DNA of 38,293 nt from Pseudomonadota bacterium (GCA_030538605.1 JAUNTQ010000023.1:1-38293), one strand, 5' to 3'; shown: positions 16,995 through 26,170, counted from the stretch's first letter. Program-made: numbers and translations. The notes: a model not told the origin generated them from the sequence alone.

Positions 16995-18989
16995 TCAATG
17001 CAGCGCGCGGTAAATCTCCTCGGCCAGCGCGCGCGAGATGCCTTCGACCGTGGCCAGGTCTTCCACGCTGGCGCTTTCCACGCCGCGCACGCCGCCAAAG
17101 CGCTGCAACAGGCGCGCGCGCTTGCGCGGGCCTACGCCGGGGATTTCCTCGATGCGGCTGCCGCCCACGCGCACCTTGGCGCGCTGCGCGCGCATGCCGG
17201 TGATGGCAAAGCGGTGCGCCTCGTCGCGTATCTGCGCCACCAGCATCAGCGCGGCTGAGTCGCGGCCCAGGTAGACCTTTTCGCGCCCGTCGGCAAACAC
17301 CAGCTCTTCCAGGCCCACCTTGCGGCCTTCGCCTTTTTCCACGCCCACGATCAGGCCCGTGTCCAGGCCGAGCGCCTCGAACACTTCACGCGCCATCGCC
17401 ACCTGGCCCTTGCCGCCATCGACCAGCACCAGATCGGGCATGCGCGCGGCGGCGGTGCCCACGTCGCTGCCGCCTTGCTCGCGCAGCGCCTCGGCCACCT
17501 TGGCGTAGCGCCGCGTGAGCACCTGGCGCATGGCGGCGTAGTCGTCGCCGCCGGTGATGCCGTCGATGTTGTAGCGGCGGTACTGGCTGCTTTGCATGCG
17601 GTGGCCCTGAAAGACGACGCAACTGGCTTGCGTGGCTTCGCCTGCGGTGTGGCTGATGTCGAAGCATTCGATGCGCAGGTCATCCAGGCGCTCGATGGGC
17701 AAATCAAGCGCCTCGGCCAGCGCGCGGGTGCGCGCCTGCTGCGAGCCTTCTTCGGCCAGCAGGCGGGCGAGCTGCAAGGCGGCGTTTTGCTGTGCCATCT
17801 CCAGCCACACGCGGCGCTGGCCGCGCGGGGCGTGGGTGGCGGTGATGCGGGTTTCTTCCTTGTCGGCCAGCGCCTGCAAAAGCGAGCGGCTGACCGGCTC
17901 GCTGGTGATGAGCTGCGCGGGCGCGGGCACTTGCAGGTAGTGCTGGGCGATGAAGGCGTCGAGCACCTGCGCTTCGATGGTGGGCAGCTCGTCGTCGCCG
18001 CCGTTTCGCGCGGTGGCCAGGGCGTGGGCGTCTTCGATCTGGGTGGGGAAGTAGGCGCGGTCGCCCAGATGCCGGCCGCCGCGCACCATCGCCAGGTTGA
18101 CGCAGGCGCGCCCGCCCTGCACCTTCACCGCCAGAATGTCCACGTCGGCATCGCCCCCCACCTCCACCGCCTGCTGGTGCAGCACGCGCGACAGCGCCTG
18201 CATCTGGTTGCGGATGTCGGCGGCCTGCTCGAACCGCAAGGCATCGGCGTGCGCCATCATCTGCTGCTCCATGTGCTCCAGCAGAGAGTGGGTTTCGCCG
18301 CGCAGGAACTGCTCGGCACGGGCCACGTCGGCGGCGTAGTCGGCGTCGCTGATGGCGCGCACGCAGGGGCCGGTGCAGCGCTTGATCTGGTACAGCAGGC
18401 AGGGCCGCGTGCGGTTGGCAAACACCGTGTCTTCGCAGGTGCGCAGGCGAAACACCTTTTGCAGGAACTGAATGGTTTCCTTCACCGCCCACGCGCCGGG
18501 GTAGGGGCCGAAGTAGCGGTGGCGCTTGTCGGTGCTGCCGCGGTAGTACTGCATGCGGGCATAGGCCTCGGGGCGCGGCGCACCGTCTGCCGCGTCCTGG
18601 GTGTGGCCGGTGCCGGTAATCTTGAGATAGGGGTAGCTCTTGTCGTCGCGAAAGAGGATGTTGTACTTGGGCGCAAGCTGCTTGATGAGGTTGTTTTCAA
18701 GAATCAGCGCCTCGGCCTCGGAGCGCACCACCGTGGTCTCCAGCCGCGCGATCTTGCGCACCATGTGGCCGATGCGCGTGCCGCCGTGGTCGCGCGCGAA
18801 GTAGCTCGACACGCGCTTCTTCAGCTGCTTGGCCTTGCCCACATACAGCACGTTGTCCGCCGCGTCGTAATAGCGGTAAACGCCGGGCAGCGCAGGCAGC
18901 GCAGCTACCTGCGCCAGCAGCTCGTCGCTGTGGGCGGCACGGGGCTCGGGTGCGGTGGGGTCAGGCGTGGGGGCCTCGGCATCGGTCAT
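16995..18989 (-). CDS. uvrC: Excinuclease ABC subunit C (UvrC)
   Basis: UvrC makes both incisions in nucleotide excision repair with UvrAB. It has 664 residues. The N-terminal GIY-YIG nuclease is seen as [29 protein letters not shown]-type sequence from about residue 34. A four-cysteine motif (C-x11-C-x7-C-x3-C in [22 protein letters not shown]) matches the Fe-S site reported in E. coli UvrC. A UVR domain ([16 protein letters not shown]), the RNase H-like 3'-incision domain ([22 protein letters not shown]) and a C-terminal helix-hairpin-helix pair ([14 protein letters not shown]) follow. The ATG at 18989 is preferred over TTG at 18998. It diverges from earP, 56 bp away. Confidence 0.96.
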   Translation of the reverse strand: MTDAEAPTPDPTAPEPRAAHSDELLAQVAALPALPGVYRYYDAADNVLYVGKAKQLKKRVSSYFARDHGGTRIGHMVRKIARLETTVVRSEAEALILENNLIKQLAPKYNILFRDDKSYPYLKITGTGHTQDAADGAPRPEAYARMQYYRGSTDKRHRYFGPYPGAWAVKETIQFLQKVFRLRTCEDTVFANRTRPCLLYQIKRCTGPCVRAISDADYAADVARAEQFLRGETHSLLEHMEQQMMAHADALRFEQAADIRNQMQALSRVLHQQAVEVGGDADVDILAVKVQGGRACVNLAMVRGGRHLGDRAYFPTQIEDAHALATARNGGDDELPTIEAQVLDAFIAQHYLQVPAPAQLITSEPVSRSLLQALADKEETRITATHAPRGQRRVWLEMAQQNAALQLARLLAEEGSQQARTRALAEALDLPIERLDDLRIECFDISHTAGEATQASCVVFQGHRMQSSQYRRYNIDGITGGDDYAAMRQVLTRRYAKVAEALREQGGSDVGTAAARMPDLVLVDGGKGQVAMAREVFEALGLDTGLIVGVEKGEGRKVGLEELVFADGREKVYLGRDSAALMLVAQIRDEAHRFAITGMRAQRAKVRVGGSRIEEIPGVGPRKRARLLQRFGGVRGVESASVEDLATVEGISRALAEEIYRALH

Positions 18990-19045
18990 GGCGGCCAAGT
19001 TTACGAATGCCTGCGAACGCCTGTGAACGCACCGACAATCCCCGC

Positions 19046-20278
19046 GTGCCTGATTCCTCCGCCCTCACCTGGGACATCTTCTGCCGCGTGATCGACAACC
19101 ACGGCGATCTGGGCGTGTGCTGGCGCTTGTCGCGCGAGCTGGCCACACGCGGCCACGCCGTGCGCCTGTGGGTAGACGACGCCAGCGCGCTGACCTGGAT
19201 GGCACCGGATGCCGCCCCTCACGTGCAGGTGCTGCCGTGGGCGCAGCCCATCGCCCCAGATGTGCTGGCCGCGCTGCCACCATCGGACGTGTGGGTCGAA
19301 GCCTTCGGCTGCGAGATCGCGCCCGAGTTCATTGCGCGGCATGCGCACGCCAACAGCCGTGGCAGCGCAAAGCCACCCGTGTGGATCAACCTCGAATACC
19401 TCAGCGCCGAAGCCTGGGTGCCGCGCATGCACGCCTTGCCCTCGCCCGTGCTGCACGGCCCGGCGGCGGGGTGGACGAAGTGGTTCTTCTACCCCGGCTT
19501 CACCCCCGGCACCGGCGGCCTGCTGCGCGAGGCCGATGTGCCCGCGCGCCAGGCCGCGTTTGACCGCGCCGCATGGCTGCGCGCGCAGGGCATCGAATGG
19601 CAGGGCGAGCGGCTCGTCAGCCTGTTTTGCTACGAGCCGCCCGCCCTTGCTGCGCTGATGCGGCAGTTGACTGAAGGCGATGTGCCCACGCGCCTGCTGG
19701 TGACGGCAGGGCGCGCGGCGGCGGCGGTGCGGCAGGCGCTGAACTCACCATGCATGCCATCAGGCCACCCCCGCATCCCGGAAGCAGGGCTGGCTCCTTC
19801 CCCCGCTGGGGGAAGGTTGGGATGGGGGCCAACCACCCTTGCACCTTCACCGTGGTCAGCCCCCACCCCAGCCCTCCCCCAGCGGGGGAGGGAGCAAGGC
19901 AATGAGCCGATTGCATACCTGCCCCACCTTCCCCAAACCGCCTACGACGAACTGCTGTGGGCGTGCGACCTCAACTTCGTGCGCGGTGAAGACTCGCTCG
20001 TGCGCGCGCTGTGGGCCGGTGCGCCCTTCGTGTGGCACATCTATCCGCAGCCTGAAGACAACGCGCACCACGCCAAGCTGGCGGCCTTTCTCGACTGGCT
20101 GCAAGCGCCGCCCTCGCTGCGCGCGTTTCACCATGTGTGGAACGGCGTCATCCACGGCCCGCTGCCCGCGCCCGACTTGCCCGCGTGGCGCGCCTGCGTG
20201 CAGGCAGCGCGCGCGCGGCTGTGCGCGCAGGCCGATCTGGCCACGCAGCTGACCGGCTTCGTGATGGGGAAACGTTAG
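19046..20278 (+). CDS. earP: EF-P arginine rhamnosyltransferase EarP, with in-frame palindromic insertion
   Basis: EarP transfers rhamnose from dTDP-rhamnose to Arg32 of EF-P, which relieves ribosome stalling at proline runs. It has 410 residues from the GTG at 19046 ([23 protein letters not shown]-type N-terminus with the conserved DNxGDxGxxWRL block). The C-terminal signature [26 protein letters not shown] is intact. Residues about 250-283 ([13 protein letters not shown] ... [12 protein letters not shown]) are encoded by a 103-bp palindromic element inserted in frame (19793-19895). Without this and its flanks the length is near the family norm of about 370. GTG start and upstream GC-rich bases show no clear ribosome-binding site. 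efp follows 136 bp downstream. Confidence 0.93.
   Translation: MPDSSALTWDIFCRVIDNHGDLGVCWRLSRELATRGHAVRLWVDDASALTWMAPDAAPHVQVLPWAQPIAPDVLAALPPSDVWVEAFGCEIAPEFIARHAHANSRGSAKPPVWINLEYLSAEAWVPRMHALPSPVLHGPAAGWTKWFFYPGFTPGTGGLLREADVPARQAAFDRAAWLRAQGIEWQGERLVSLFCYEPPALAALMRQLTEGDVPTRLLVTAGRAAAAVRQALNSPCMPSGHPRIPEAGLAPSPAGGRLGWGPTTLAPSPWSAPTPALPQRGREQGNEPIAYLPHLPQTAYDELLWACDLNFVRGEDSLVRALWAGAPFVWHIYPQPEDNAHHAKLAAFLDWLQAPPSLRAFHHVWNGVIHGPLPAPDLPAWRACVQAARARLCAQADLATQLTGFVMGKR
19793..19895. repeat. Intragenic palindromic element inside earP
   Basis: The arms GCTCCTTCCCCCGCTGG... (from 19793) and ...AGCGGGGGAGGGAGC (to 19895) are imperfect reverse complements of about 37 bases each around a variable centre. 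The same arms occur inside mfd (34201-34493), in the same reading frame. Both copies keep the host frame open. Confidence 0.85.
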
Positions 20279-20295
20279 AATTGCGGGCTTTGCGA

Positions 20296-20328
20296 AAAAC
20301 GCCGATCCTCGCATCGGCACCGTTTTTT
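20296..20328 (+). terminator. Possible terminator or attenuator between earP and efp
   Basis: GCCGAT (20301-20306) and ATCGGC (20313-20318) form a short stem with a six-base loop, followed by ACCG and six T residues. The stem can extend partly by A-run/T-run pairing. It is weaker than typical terminators, so it may only partly uncouple efp from earP transcription. Confidence 0.4.
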
Positions 20329-20414
20329 GCCCCTTGCCGCAGCGCGCCTTGGCAGTTTTTCTCACCGGTGCACGAGCGGCTGCCAAGCCCCCTCACTCAC
20401 TGGAAAACCCCTTT

Positions 20415-20969
20415 ATGAAAATCGCTCAGGAAATCCGCGCCGGCAACGTCATCATGCACGGCAAGGATCCGATGATCGTGCTGAAAACCGAATACGCCCG
20501 CGGCGGCCGCGGCGCGGCCACCGTGCGCATGAAGCTCAAGGCCCTGCTCAACAACATGGGCACCGAAGTCGTCTTCAAGGCCGACGACAAGATGGACCAG
20601 GTCATTCTTGACCACAAGGAATGCACCTACTCCTACTTCGCCGACCCCATGTACGTCTTCATGGACGGCGAGTTCAACCAGTACGAAGTCGAAGCCGAGA
20701 ACATGGGCGACGCGCTCAACTACCTCGAAGACGGCATGGCCGTTGAAGTGGTGTTCTACGACGGCAAGGCCATCTCGGTCGAGCTGCCCACCACCGTGGT
20801 GCGCGAAATCACCTGGACCGAACCCGCCGTCAAGGGCGACACCTCGGGCAAGGTGCTCAAGCCCGCCAAGATCGCCACCGACTTCGAAGTGGCCGTGCCG
20901 CTGTTCGTCGCCCAGGGCGACAAGATCGAAATCGACACCCGCACCGGCGAATACAAAAAGCGCGTCTGA
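20415..20969 (+). CDS. efp: Elongation factor P
   Basis: EF-P binds the ribosome between P and E sites and restores peptide-bond formation at polyproline stretches. It has 184 residues: an N-terminal KOW-like domain ([16 protein letters not shown]), and two OB domains (ending [28 protein letters not shown]-type). The loop that carries the modification is [12 protein letters not shown] with Arg32 at the tip, the residue rhamnosylated by EarP, rather than lysine as in EpmA-dependent species. The ATG at 20415 is the family start. A strong terminator follows. Confidence 0.97.
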   Translation: MKIAQEIRAGNVIMHGKDPMIVLKTEYARGGRGAATVRMKLKALLNNMGTEVVFKADDKMDQVILDHKECTYSYFADPMYVFMDGEFNQYEVEAENMGDALNYLEDGMAVEVVFYDGKAISVELPTTVVREITWTEPAVKGDTSGKVLKPAKIATDFEVAVPLFVAQGDKIEIDTRTGEYKKRV

Positions 20970-20989
20970 CGCAGCCATCTTCTGCCGCC

Positions 20990-21014
20990 AAGGCCCCGTT
21001 TTCGGGGCCTTTTT
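20990..21014 (+). terminator. Rho-independent terminator after efp
   Basis: AAGGCCCCG-TTTT-CGGGGCCTT followed by TTT lies about 20 bp after the efp stop codon. It is a canonical stem-loop with U-tract. Confidence 0.92.
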
Positions 21015-21067
21015 GCCATCTGACGCTTGCAAACAAAGCGTCAAACGCTTCTAATAAAATAGCACCC

Positions 21068-21940
21068 ATGCAAACCACGGACGACATCAAGACCACCACC
21101 CGCTCCCCCCTGGCCGACGCCTGGGCCGAGTTGCAGGCGCACGCCGACCGGGGTGAGCCGCTGGAGCCTGCGGCCTATCGCCTGGCCTTTGCCGACCCCG
21201 AGTTTCTGCTGCGGCGCGAGGCGCGCGGCATCCGCTTTCAGCTTGAATTGCTCAAGCCCGAGCTGGGCCTGCAAGAAGCCGGCGTGCACCACACCGTGGT
21301 GGTGTACGGCGGCGCGCGCTTCGTCTCCCCCGACGTGGCCCAGGAGCGCCTGGCCGCTGCGCGCGCGTCGGGCGACGACGCGGCCATCGCCCTGGCCGAG
21401 CGCGCCGTGCGCACCTCGCGCTATTACGAGCAGGCGCGCGAATTCGCCCGCCTGGTGGCCACCTACAGCCTGACGCAGCCGCAAGACGAAAAGTTCTTCA
21501 TCTGCACCGGCGGCGGCCCCGGCGTGATGGAGGCGGCCAACCGCGGCGCGCACGACGTGGGCGTGCCCTCGGTGGGGCTGAACATCACCCTGCCGCACGA
21601 GCAATCGGGCAACCGTTACATCACGCCCGAGCTGTCGTTCAAGTTCCACTACTTCGCGCTGCGCAAGATGCACTTTCTGATGCGCGCCAAGGCGCTGGTG
21701 GCGTTTCCGGGTGGCTTTGGCACGCTGGACGAGTTGTTCGAAGTGCTCACCCTCGTGCAAACCCGCAAGGTCAGGCCCGTGCCCATCGTGCTGGTCGGCA
21801 AGGACTACTGGGGCCGCCTGCTGCACCTGGAAACGCTGGTGGAAGAAGGCGCCATTTCCCCGGAAGACCTGAACCTGTTCCACGTGGTGGACACGCCCGA
21901 AGCGGCGTGGGAGATCATTCGGCGCTTTTACAAGCTCTGA
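21068..21940 (+). CDS. LOG family protein (lysine decarboxylase-like / nucleoside monophosphate phosphoribohydrolase fold)
   Basis: This is a cytoplasmic Rossmann-type protein of the LOG family; characterised members release free base from nucleoside monophosphates, such as cytokinin activation in plants. It has 290 residues. The two family motifs are CTGGGPGVMEAANRGA (147-161) and PGGFGTLDELFE (214-225). A long N-terminal extension of about 75 residues precedes the fold, as in the larger bacterial LOG proteins. The ATG at 21068 follows an AT-rich stretch (TAATAAAAT) that could be a -10 region very close to the start, but this is weak. It is convergent with the BLUF gene, 26 bp away. The real substrate is unknown. 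Confidence 0.88.
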   Translation: MQTTDDIKTTTRSPLADAWAELQAHADRGEPLEPAAYRLAFADPEFLLRREARGIRFQLELLKPELGLQEAGVHHTVVVYGGARFVSPDVAQERLAAARASGDDAAIALAERAVRTSRYYEQAREFARLVATYSLTQPQDEKFFICTGGGPGVMEAANRGAHDVGVPSVGLNITLPHEQSGNRYITPELSFKFHYFALRKMHFLMRAKALVAFPGGFGTLDELFEVLTLVQTRKVRPVPIVLVGKDYWGRLLHLETLVEEGAISPEDLNLFHVVDTPEAAWEIIRRFYKL

Positions 21941-21966
21941 AACAGGCTGCCCGGCAGGTCAAGCGC

Positions 21967-22365
21967 TTAAGTCTGGACGTCGCAGCGGCTTGCCAGGGCG
22001 AGGAAGCTGGCCACGGCCTCGTGCCCGCGCGTGGCGGCGATGGCGCCGAGGGCGTCCACGTCTTCCATGTCGGTATAGCCCATGCGGAACTGGTCGAAAG
22101 CGCGCTGTTCGATCGGCACGTCCGCCAGGACGATGAAATTCTTGTGCCGCTGGTCGTGCAGCAGGTTGGTTCGCAGTGTCTGCAACTTGGATATGTCGCC
22201 CTCGACGTACTGGCAAAAGCGCTCACCATCGAACACCAGCACCCCGGTTTCGCCATGCAGGGCATTGAGCGCGCGCGCAGTAGACAGGATGCTGCCTACG
22301 CAGCTTGCATCGTGGCCATCGGCCAGTTCACTCACATAGAGGATGGCCCCCAGACTGGCTTGCAT
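21967..22365 (-). CDS. BLUF-domain blue-light photoreceptor, single domain
   Basis: This protein binds FAD and senses blue light. It has 132 residues, almost all BLUF domain: LGAILYVSELAD at the N-terminus, ARALNALHGETGVLVFDGERFCQYVEG, then DQRHKNFIVLADVPIEQRAF. The photochemical residues are present with the same spacing as AppA Tyr21, Asn45 and Gln63: here Tyr10, Asn34 and Gln52. The Trp/Met region reads FRMGY. No output domain is fused, so signalling would go through a partner protein. GGGAGG precedes two adjacent ATGs (22368 and 22365); the second has the better spacing. No obvious partner gene lies nearby. Confidence 0.9.
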   Translation of the reverse strand: MQASLGAILYVSELADGHDASCVGSILSTARALNALHGETGVLVFDGERFCQYVEGDISKLQTLRTNLLHDQRHKNFIVLADVPIEQRAFDQFRMGYTDMEDVDALGAIAATRGHEAVASFLALASRCDVQT

Positions 22366-22566
22366 CATTTGCCTCCCATGAAAAAAGATTGCATGTAGCG
22401 TACACGCTTGGGAGGTGCAAGGGCCGCTGGCCGAAGTGTTCAGGCAGGCGGGCTTGTCGTCCAGGCGGTGGCCGCAAGTGGTGCCGGATGGGTCAGGTGC
22501 GCGGCGTGGGACAACGCATCGCACGCTGAGTCACTCGGCACTGGCAAGCACGCCGAAGCAGGCAAC

Positions 22567-22601
22567 AAAAAGCCCGACACGGGTTCATTCGTGTCGGGCT
22601 T
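22567..22601 (-). terminator. Terminator downstream of tRNA-Val
   Basis: AAGCCCGACAC (22570-22580) and GTGTCGGGCTT (22591-22601) form an 11-bp stem with a 10-base loop. On the minus strand it is followed by TTTTTG. It lies six bases after the tRNA 3' end. Confidence 0.85.
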
Positions 22602-22606
22602 GAAGT

Positions 22607-22683
22607 TGGTAGGCGCGATTGGACTCGAACCAACGACCCCCACCATGTCAAGGTGGTGCTCTAACCAGCTGAGCTACGCGCCT
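22607..22683 (-). tRNA. tRNA-Val (anticodon GAC)
   Basis: Read on the minus strand, the 77-nt sequence folds as a cloverleaf with the acceptor stem AGGCGCG/CGCGCCT, D-loop AGCTCAGCTGGTTAGAGC, anticodon loop TTGACAT (anticodon GAC) and GGTTCGAGTCC T-arm. The 3' CCA is encoded. A terminator follows at once. Confidence 0.95.
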
Positions 22684-22718
22684 AAAGATTCGAAGGGCGA
22701 GAGTATAGCAGAGGGTTT

Positions 22719-24926
22719 TCAGCGGCGGCGGGCGGCGCGCACGCCGGGCACGTCTTTGACCTGGCCGAGCACGTGCGCGAGGCGTCCGGTGTCGTTCACT
22801 TCGATGGTGAAGGTCATCCAGGCGCGGCTTTTCAGCGACTGGGTCTGCACGCCGATGACGTTCATTTTTTCGCGTACGAACACGTCGGAGATGTCGCGCA
22901 GCAGGCCCTGGCGGTCGACGGCTTCGATGGCGACGTCGACCGGGTAGGCCGGGGCGCGGCCCGTGGCCGGGGTGCTCCAGCCGACGTCGATGACGCGCTC
23001 GGCGTCGCGTGCGGCCAGTTCGCGAAAGCTGGGGCAGTCGCGCCGGTGCACGGTGACGCCGCGCCCGCGCGTGACGTAGCCTGCGATGTCGTCAGGGGGC
23101 GCCGGCTTGCAGCAGCGCGCGGGTTGGGTGAGCAGCGAGTCGAGGCCTTCGACCAGCACGCCGCCCGTGCCGCCGGCGGCGCGGCTTTTGCGCAGCAGGA
23201 TTTGGTCGTCGGCGTCGGGCTGGGGGGCGGGGGGGTGCAGGGCGGCTTCGATGCTGCGCAGCGAGAGCTCGTCCTTGCCCACGGTTTCGAACAGGGCATC
23301 GGGTGTCTTGAAGCCGAGCTCGCCCGCCAAGGCGTCGAGCGACATGGCGGTGCGGCCTTCGCGTTGCAGCAGTTTTTCGACCATTTCACGGCCGCGGGCG
23401 ATGGTCTCGCGGATGTGCTGGGCGTTGAACCAGGCGCGCACTTTGGCGCGTGCGCGGGGCGAGGCGAGGTAGCCCAGGTCGGTGTTGAGCCAATCGCGCG
23501 AGGGGCCGCCCTCTTTGGTGGAGATGATTTCCACGGTCTGGCCGTTGTGCAGCGCGGTGTGCAGCGGCACCATGACGCCGTCCACGCGGGCACCACGGCA
23601 GCGGTGGCCGAGTTCGGTGTGCAGGCTGTAGGCGAAATCCACCGGGGTGGCGCCGGCGGGCAGCTCGACGATGGCTGCCTCGGGCGTGAGCACGTAGATG
23701 CGGTCGTCGAACAGGCCCGCCTGGGGCATGGCGCCGGAGAGGTCGCGCTCCCAGGCCATGAGCTGGCGCAGCACGGCGATCTTGGTGTCGTAGGCGCTGG
23801 CGGCGCTGACGCCGGCGTAGCCTTTGGCGCCGGCTTCCTTGTAGGCCCAGTGCGCGGCCACGCCGTGTTCGGCGTGTTCGTGCATGGCGGGGGTGCGGAT
23901 CTGGATTTCCCAGGCGCGGCCTTCGTCGTCGCGCACGACGGTGTGCAGCGACTGGTAGCCGTTGATCTTGGGCTTGGCGATGTAGTCGTCGAATTCGTCC
24001 GGCACGGGGCTGAATTGCCGGTGTACCCACGCCAGGGTGGTGTAGCAGTCGCTGATGTTGGGCACCATCACGCGCAGCGCGCGCAGGTCGAACACCTGGT
24101 CGAAGTCGAGGCCCTTGCCGCGCATCTTGCGCACGATGGAGCTGATGTGCTTGGGCCGGCCGCTGACGCGCGCTTCGATGCCTTGCGCGCGCAGGGCGGC
24201 TTCGATCTGGGTGCGCCGCGCTTCCATGGCGGCTTCGCGCTCGGCGCGCTTTTCGTCGAGCAAGGTGGCGACGAGACGGTAGGTGTCGGGCTCTTGCGCG
24301 CGGAAGATGAGGTCTTCCATCTCCCACTTGATCTGCCAGATGCCCAGGCGGTTGGCCAGGGGGGCGAACACTTCGTGTGATTCGCGCAGCAGACCGGGCG
24401 CTGGCCGCTGGCGGCTGGCGGCGCAGTGGCGCAGGGTTTGCAGGCGCGAGGCCAAGCGCAGCAGCACGACACGCAGGTCGCGGCTGAAGGCCAGCAGCAT
24501 CTTGCGCACGATTTCGGTCTGGCGCGCAGCGGTTTCGCTGTCGGCGGGCAGCTCGTGCCAGGCCATGCGCGAGCGCTGCTGCACGCGTTCGAGCTTGGAC
24601 GTTTCGATGGCCAGGTGGGCGAAGCCGTCGCCGAAGGCCTTGCCGATGATGTCTTCGGGGCGGTTGAGCTGGGCGCTGGCGTAGCTGAGGTAGACGGTGG
24701 CCTGGATGGAGGGCGAGCCGCCGATGCCGGCGAGGATGTCGGCAACGGCGTCGGCGTGGGCGAGCACGTTTTCGCCGGAGCTGGTGGCCTCGCCGGCGAG
24801 CAGGGGTTCGGCAAACGCGCGGGCGCGCTCGCGCATGCCGGCGTCGTCCGCCTGCGCCGTGGTGGCCGCGAGCACGTCGGCGACGGGCGCGCGCGCGCGC
24901 GGGGGCAAGGTGGCGGGGGTGATCAT
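22719..24926 (-). CDS. relA: (p)ppGpp synthetase RelA (RelA/SpoT family)
   Basis: This is the ribosome-associated stringent-response enzyme making (p)ppGpp from ATP and GTP/GDP. It has 735 residues. The N-terminal hydrolase domain lacks the HD dyad (the region reads YLSYASAQLNRPEDIIG), so hydrolysis is unlikely and RelA rather than SpoT is assigned. The synthetase domain is intact (RPKHISSIVRKM, FDLRALRVMV, YIAKPKINGYQSLHT). TGS (IYVLTPEAAIVELPAGATPVDFAYSLH region), a zinc-finger-like CCKPAPPDDIAGYVTRGRGV ... HRRDC block and a C-terminal ACT/RRM domain follow. The start overlaps the stop of the upstream alpha/beta hydrolase gene by ATGA, so the two are translationally coupled. Confidence 0.95.
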   Translation of the reverse strand: MITPATLPPRARAPVADVLAATTAQADDAGMRERARAFAEPLLAGEATSSGENVLAHADAVADILAGIGGSPSIQATVYLSYASAQLNRPEDIIGKAFGDGFAHLAIETSKLERVQQRSRMAWHELPADSETAARQTEIVRKMLLAFSRDLRVVLLRLASRLQTLRHCAASRQRPAPGLLRESHEVFAPLANRLGIWQIKWEMEDLIFRAQEPDTYRLVATLLDEKRAEREAAMEARRTQIEAALRAQGIEARVSGRPKHISSIVRKMRGKGLDFDQVFDLRALRVMVPNISDCYTTLAWVHRQFSPVPDEFDDYIAKPKINGYQSLHTVVRDDEGRAWEIQIRTPAMHEHAEHGVAAHWAYKEAGAKGYAGVSAASAYDTKIAVLRQLMAWERDLSGAMPQAGLFDDRIYVLTPEAAIVELPAGATPVDFAYSLHTELGHRCRGARVDGVMVPLHTALHNGQTVEIISTKEGGPSRDWLNTDLGYLASPRARAKVRAWFNAQHIRETIARGREMVEKLLQREGRTAMSLDALAGELGFKTPDALFETVGKDELSLRSIEAALHPPAPQPDADDQILLRKSRAAGGTGGVLVEGLDSLLTQPARCCKPAPPDDIAGYVTRGRGVTVHRRDCPSFRELAARDAERVIDVGWSTPATGRAPAYPVDVAIEAVDRQGLLRDISDVFVREKMNVIGVQTQSLKSRAWMTFTIEVNDTGRLAHVLGQVKDVPGVRAARRR

Positions 24927-25858
24927 GCCAGGCCTCGCGCGGGCGATGCGGGCAGCAGAAAGTCGAGCACGGTGCGCACCTGCTCGGCGGCGACCAGCGT
25001 GGGGGCGTGGCCGACATGGGCGAATTCGGCCAGCTGCGCGCGCGGGCCGCGCTCGGTCATGGCCTGGGCGGTGGCGGGCGAGAGCAGGTCGGATTCGGCG
25101 CCGCGCAGCAGCAGCACGCGGGCGGTGAGCTGGTCATAGAGCTGCCACAGCGCGGCTTCGCCCTGGGCCATGGCCTCGGGCGTGACGGCGGCGTAGGCGC
25201 TGGCCAGAGCTGGGTCGTAGTGCAGGTGCCAGCCGCCGTCCGGGTGCGGGCGCAGCATGGGGCGCGAGAGGGCGAGCCATTCGGCGTCGGTGTGGGGGCC
25301 GAAGGCTTGCGCGGTTTGGCGCAGGCTGGCCGCGCCTTCTTCCACGCTGGCGAAAGGGCCTTGATGGCCCAGGTATTGCCCGATGCGCGCCAGCGCCGCC
25401 CATTCGATGCGCGGGCCCACGTCGTTCAGCACCAGTCGGCCCACGGGTGCGGGCAGGGGCAGGCCGGGGGTGCCGGCCAGCAGCAGGCCGATGACGCCGC
25501 CCATGCTGGTGCCGACCCAGTCGAGCGTGGCCATCGGCGCGGCCTGCTGCTGCGCGGCCAGCAGCGCCAGCATGTCGGCGACGTAGGTGGGGAAAACGTA
25601 GGCGGCGGGGTCTTGCAGCCGGTCGCTTTCGCCGCGGCCGACCACGTCCGGGCAAAGCACGCGCAGCGCCTGGCCTTGCGCGGCCGCGCGCGCGAGCAGG
25701 GCGCGGGCAAGCACGTCGAAGTCGCGCCCCTGGCGCGAGAGGCCGTGTACGCACACGATGGCGTGCGGCGCTGCGGCACTGCCCCACTGCCACCAGGCCA
25801 TGCGGTGGCCGCCGTGGGGGTCGGGGCAATCAACGTGGTGCAGGGTGGGCTCGGTCAT
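24923..25858 (-). CDS. Alpha/beta-fold hydrolase
   Basis: This is a predicted soluble alpha/beta hydrolase of 311 residues with a full catalytic triad: nucleophile Ser118 in VGTSMGG, acid Asp in LRGAESDLLSP, and His in HVGHAPTL. The oxyanion region HGLSRQGRDFD (38 onward) is also typical of esterase and peptidase-like members. No signal peptide is seen. It precedes relA with an ATGA overlap and no gap, indicating one operon. The substrate is not known. No clear ribosome-binding site precedes the ATG at 25858. Confidence 0.85.
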   Translation of the reverse strand: MTEPTLHHVDCPDPHGGHRMAWWQWGSAAAPHAIVCVHGLSRQGRDFDVLARALLARAAAQGQALRVLCPDVVGRGESDRLQDPAAYVFPTYVADMLALLAAQQQAAPMATLDWVGTSMGGVIGLLLAGTPGLPLPAPVGRLVLNDVGPRIEWAALARIGQYLGHQGPFASVEEGAASLRQTAQAFGPHTDAEWLALSRPMLRPHPDGGWHLHYDPALASAYAAVTPEAMAQGEAALWQLYDQLTARVLLLRGAESDLLSPATAQAMTERGPRAQLAEFAHVGHAPTLVAAEQVRTVLDFLLPASPARGLA

Positions 25859-26038
25859 GCGTGAAGAGGGGCGGTGGCTGGGGCGATGGTGCAGGGCAGA
25901 TCAGGTCGCAGGCGCGATGCACAAGGGCATGCAAGCCACGTGCCGGCGGCTTGCCGACCCATCGTAAAGCAATGCCTGAAAAACGCATGAGGGCTTGCCA
26001 TGAGGCAGGGCACCGCGCGTGGTTGGGATAAAAACAGG

Positions 26039-26114
26039 AGCTGCTTGCGCATGATATACATGGTTCTTATATATAAAACCATATATTTTTGATTTAAATC
26101 ATACGCAAGCAGCT
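26039..26114. repeat. AGCTGCTTGCGCA hairpin family, copy D
   Basis: The outer arms AGCTGCTTGCGCATGAT (26039-26055) and 26098-26114 pair at 16 of 17 positions. An inner ATGGTT/AACCAT pairing lies within AT-rich sequence. ATTTTTTCT follows on the plus strand and AAAA lies on the other side. It is downstream of the SIMPL gene and is the only copy not between convergent genes. Confidence 0.8.
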
Positions 26115-26140
26115 ATTTTTTCTATCGAACCAGGCAGCCG

Positions 26141-26170
26141 GCCCGCGCCAGACCTGGGCCTGGCGCGGGC
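26141..26170. repeat. GC-rich hairpin 3' of SIMPL gene
   Basis: GCCCGCGCCAG (26141-26151) and CTGGCGCGGGC (26160-26170) form a perfect 11-bp stem with an 8-base loop. It is 28 bp after the SIMPL stop. There is no U-tract on the minus strand, so it may act in RNA 3'-end protection or only with the neighbouring hairpin. Confidence 0.6.

Noticed and set aside
21967-22524. Longer form of the BLUF protein starting at 22524
   Set aside because: The added 53 residues have no BLUF homology, and GGGAGG lies before the ATG pair at 22365-22368.
22369-22683. Genomic island integrated at tRNA-Val
   Set aside because: No integrase, direct repeat of the tRNA 3' end, or mobile genes are visible beside it.
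22719-24926. Bifunctional SpoT rather than RelA
   Set aside because: The HD dyad of the hydrolase domain is missing, so it fits a synthetase-only RelA.
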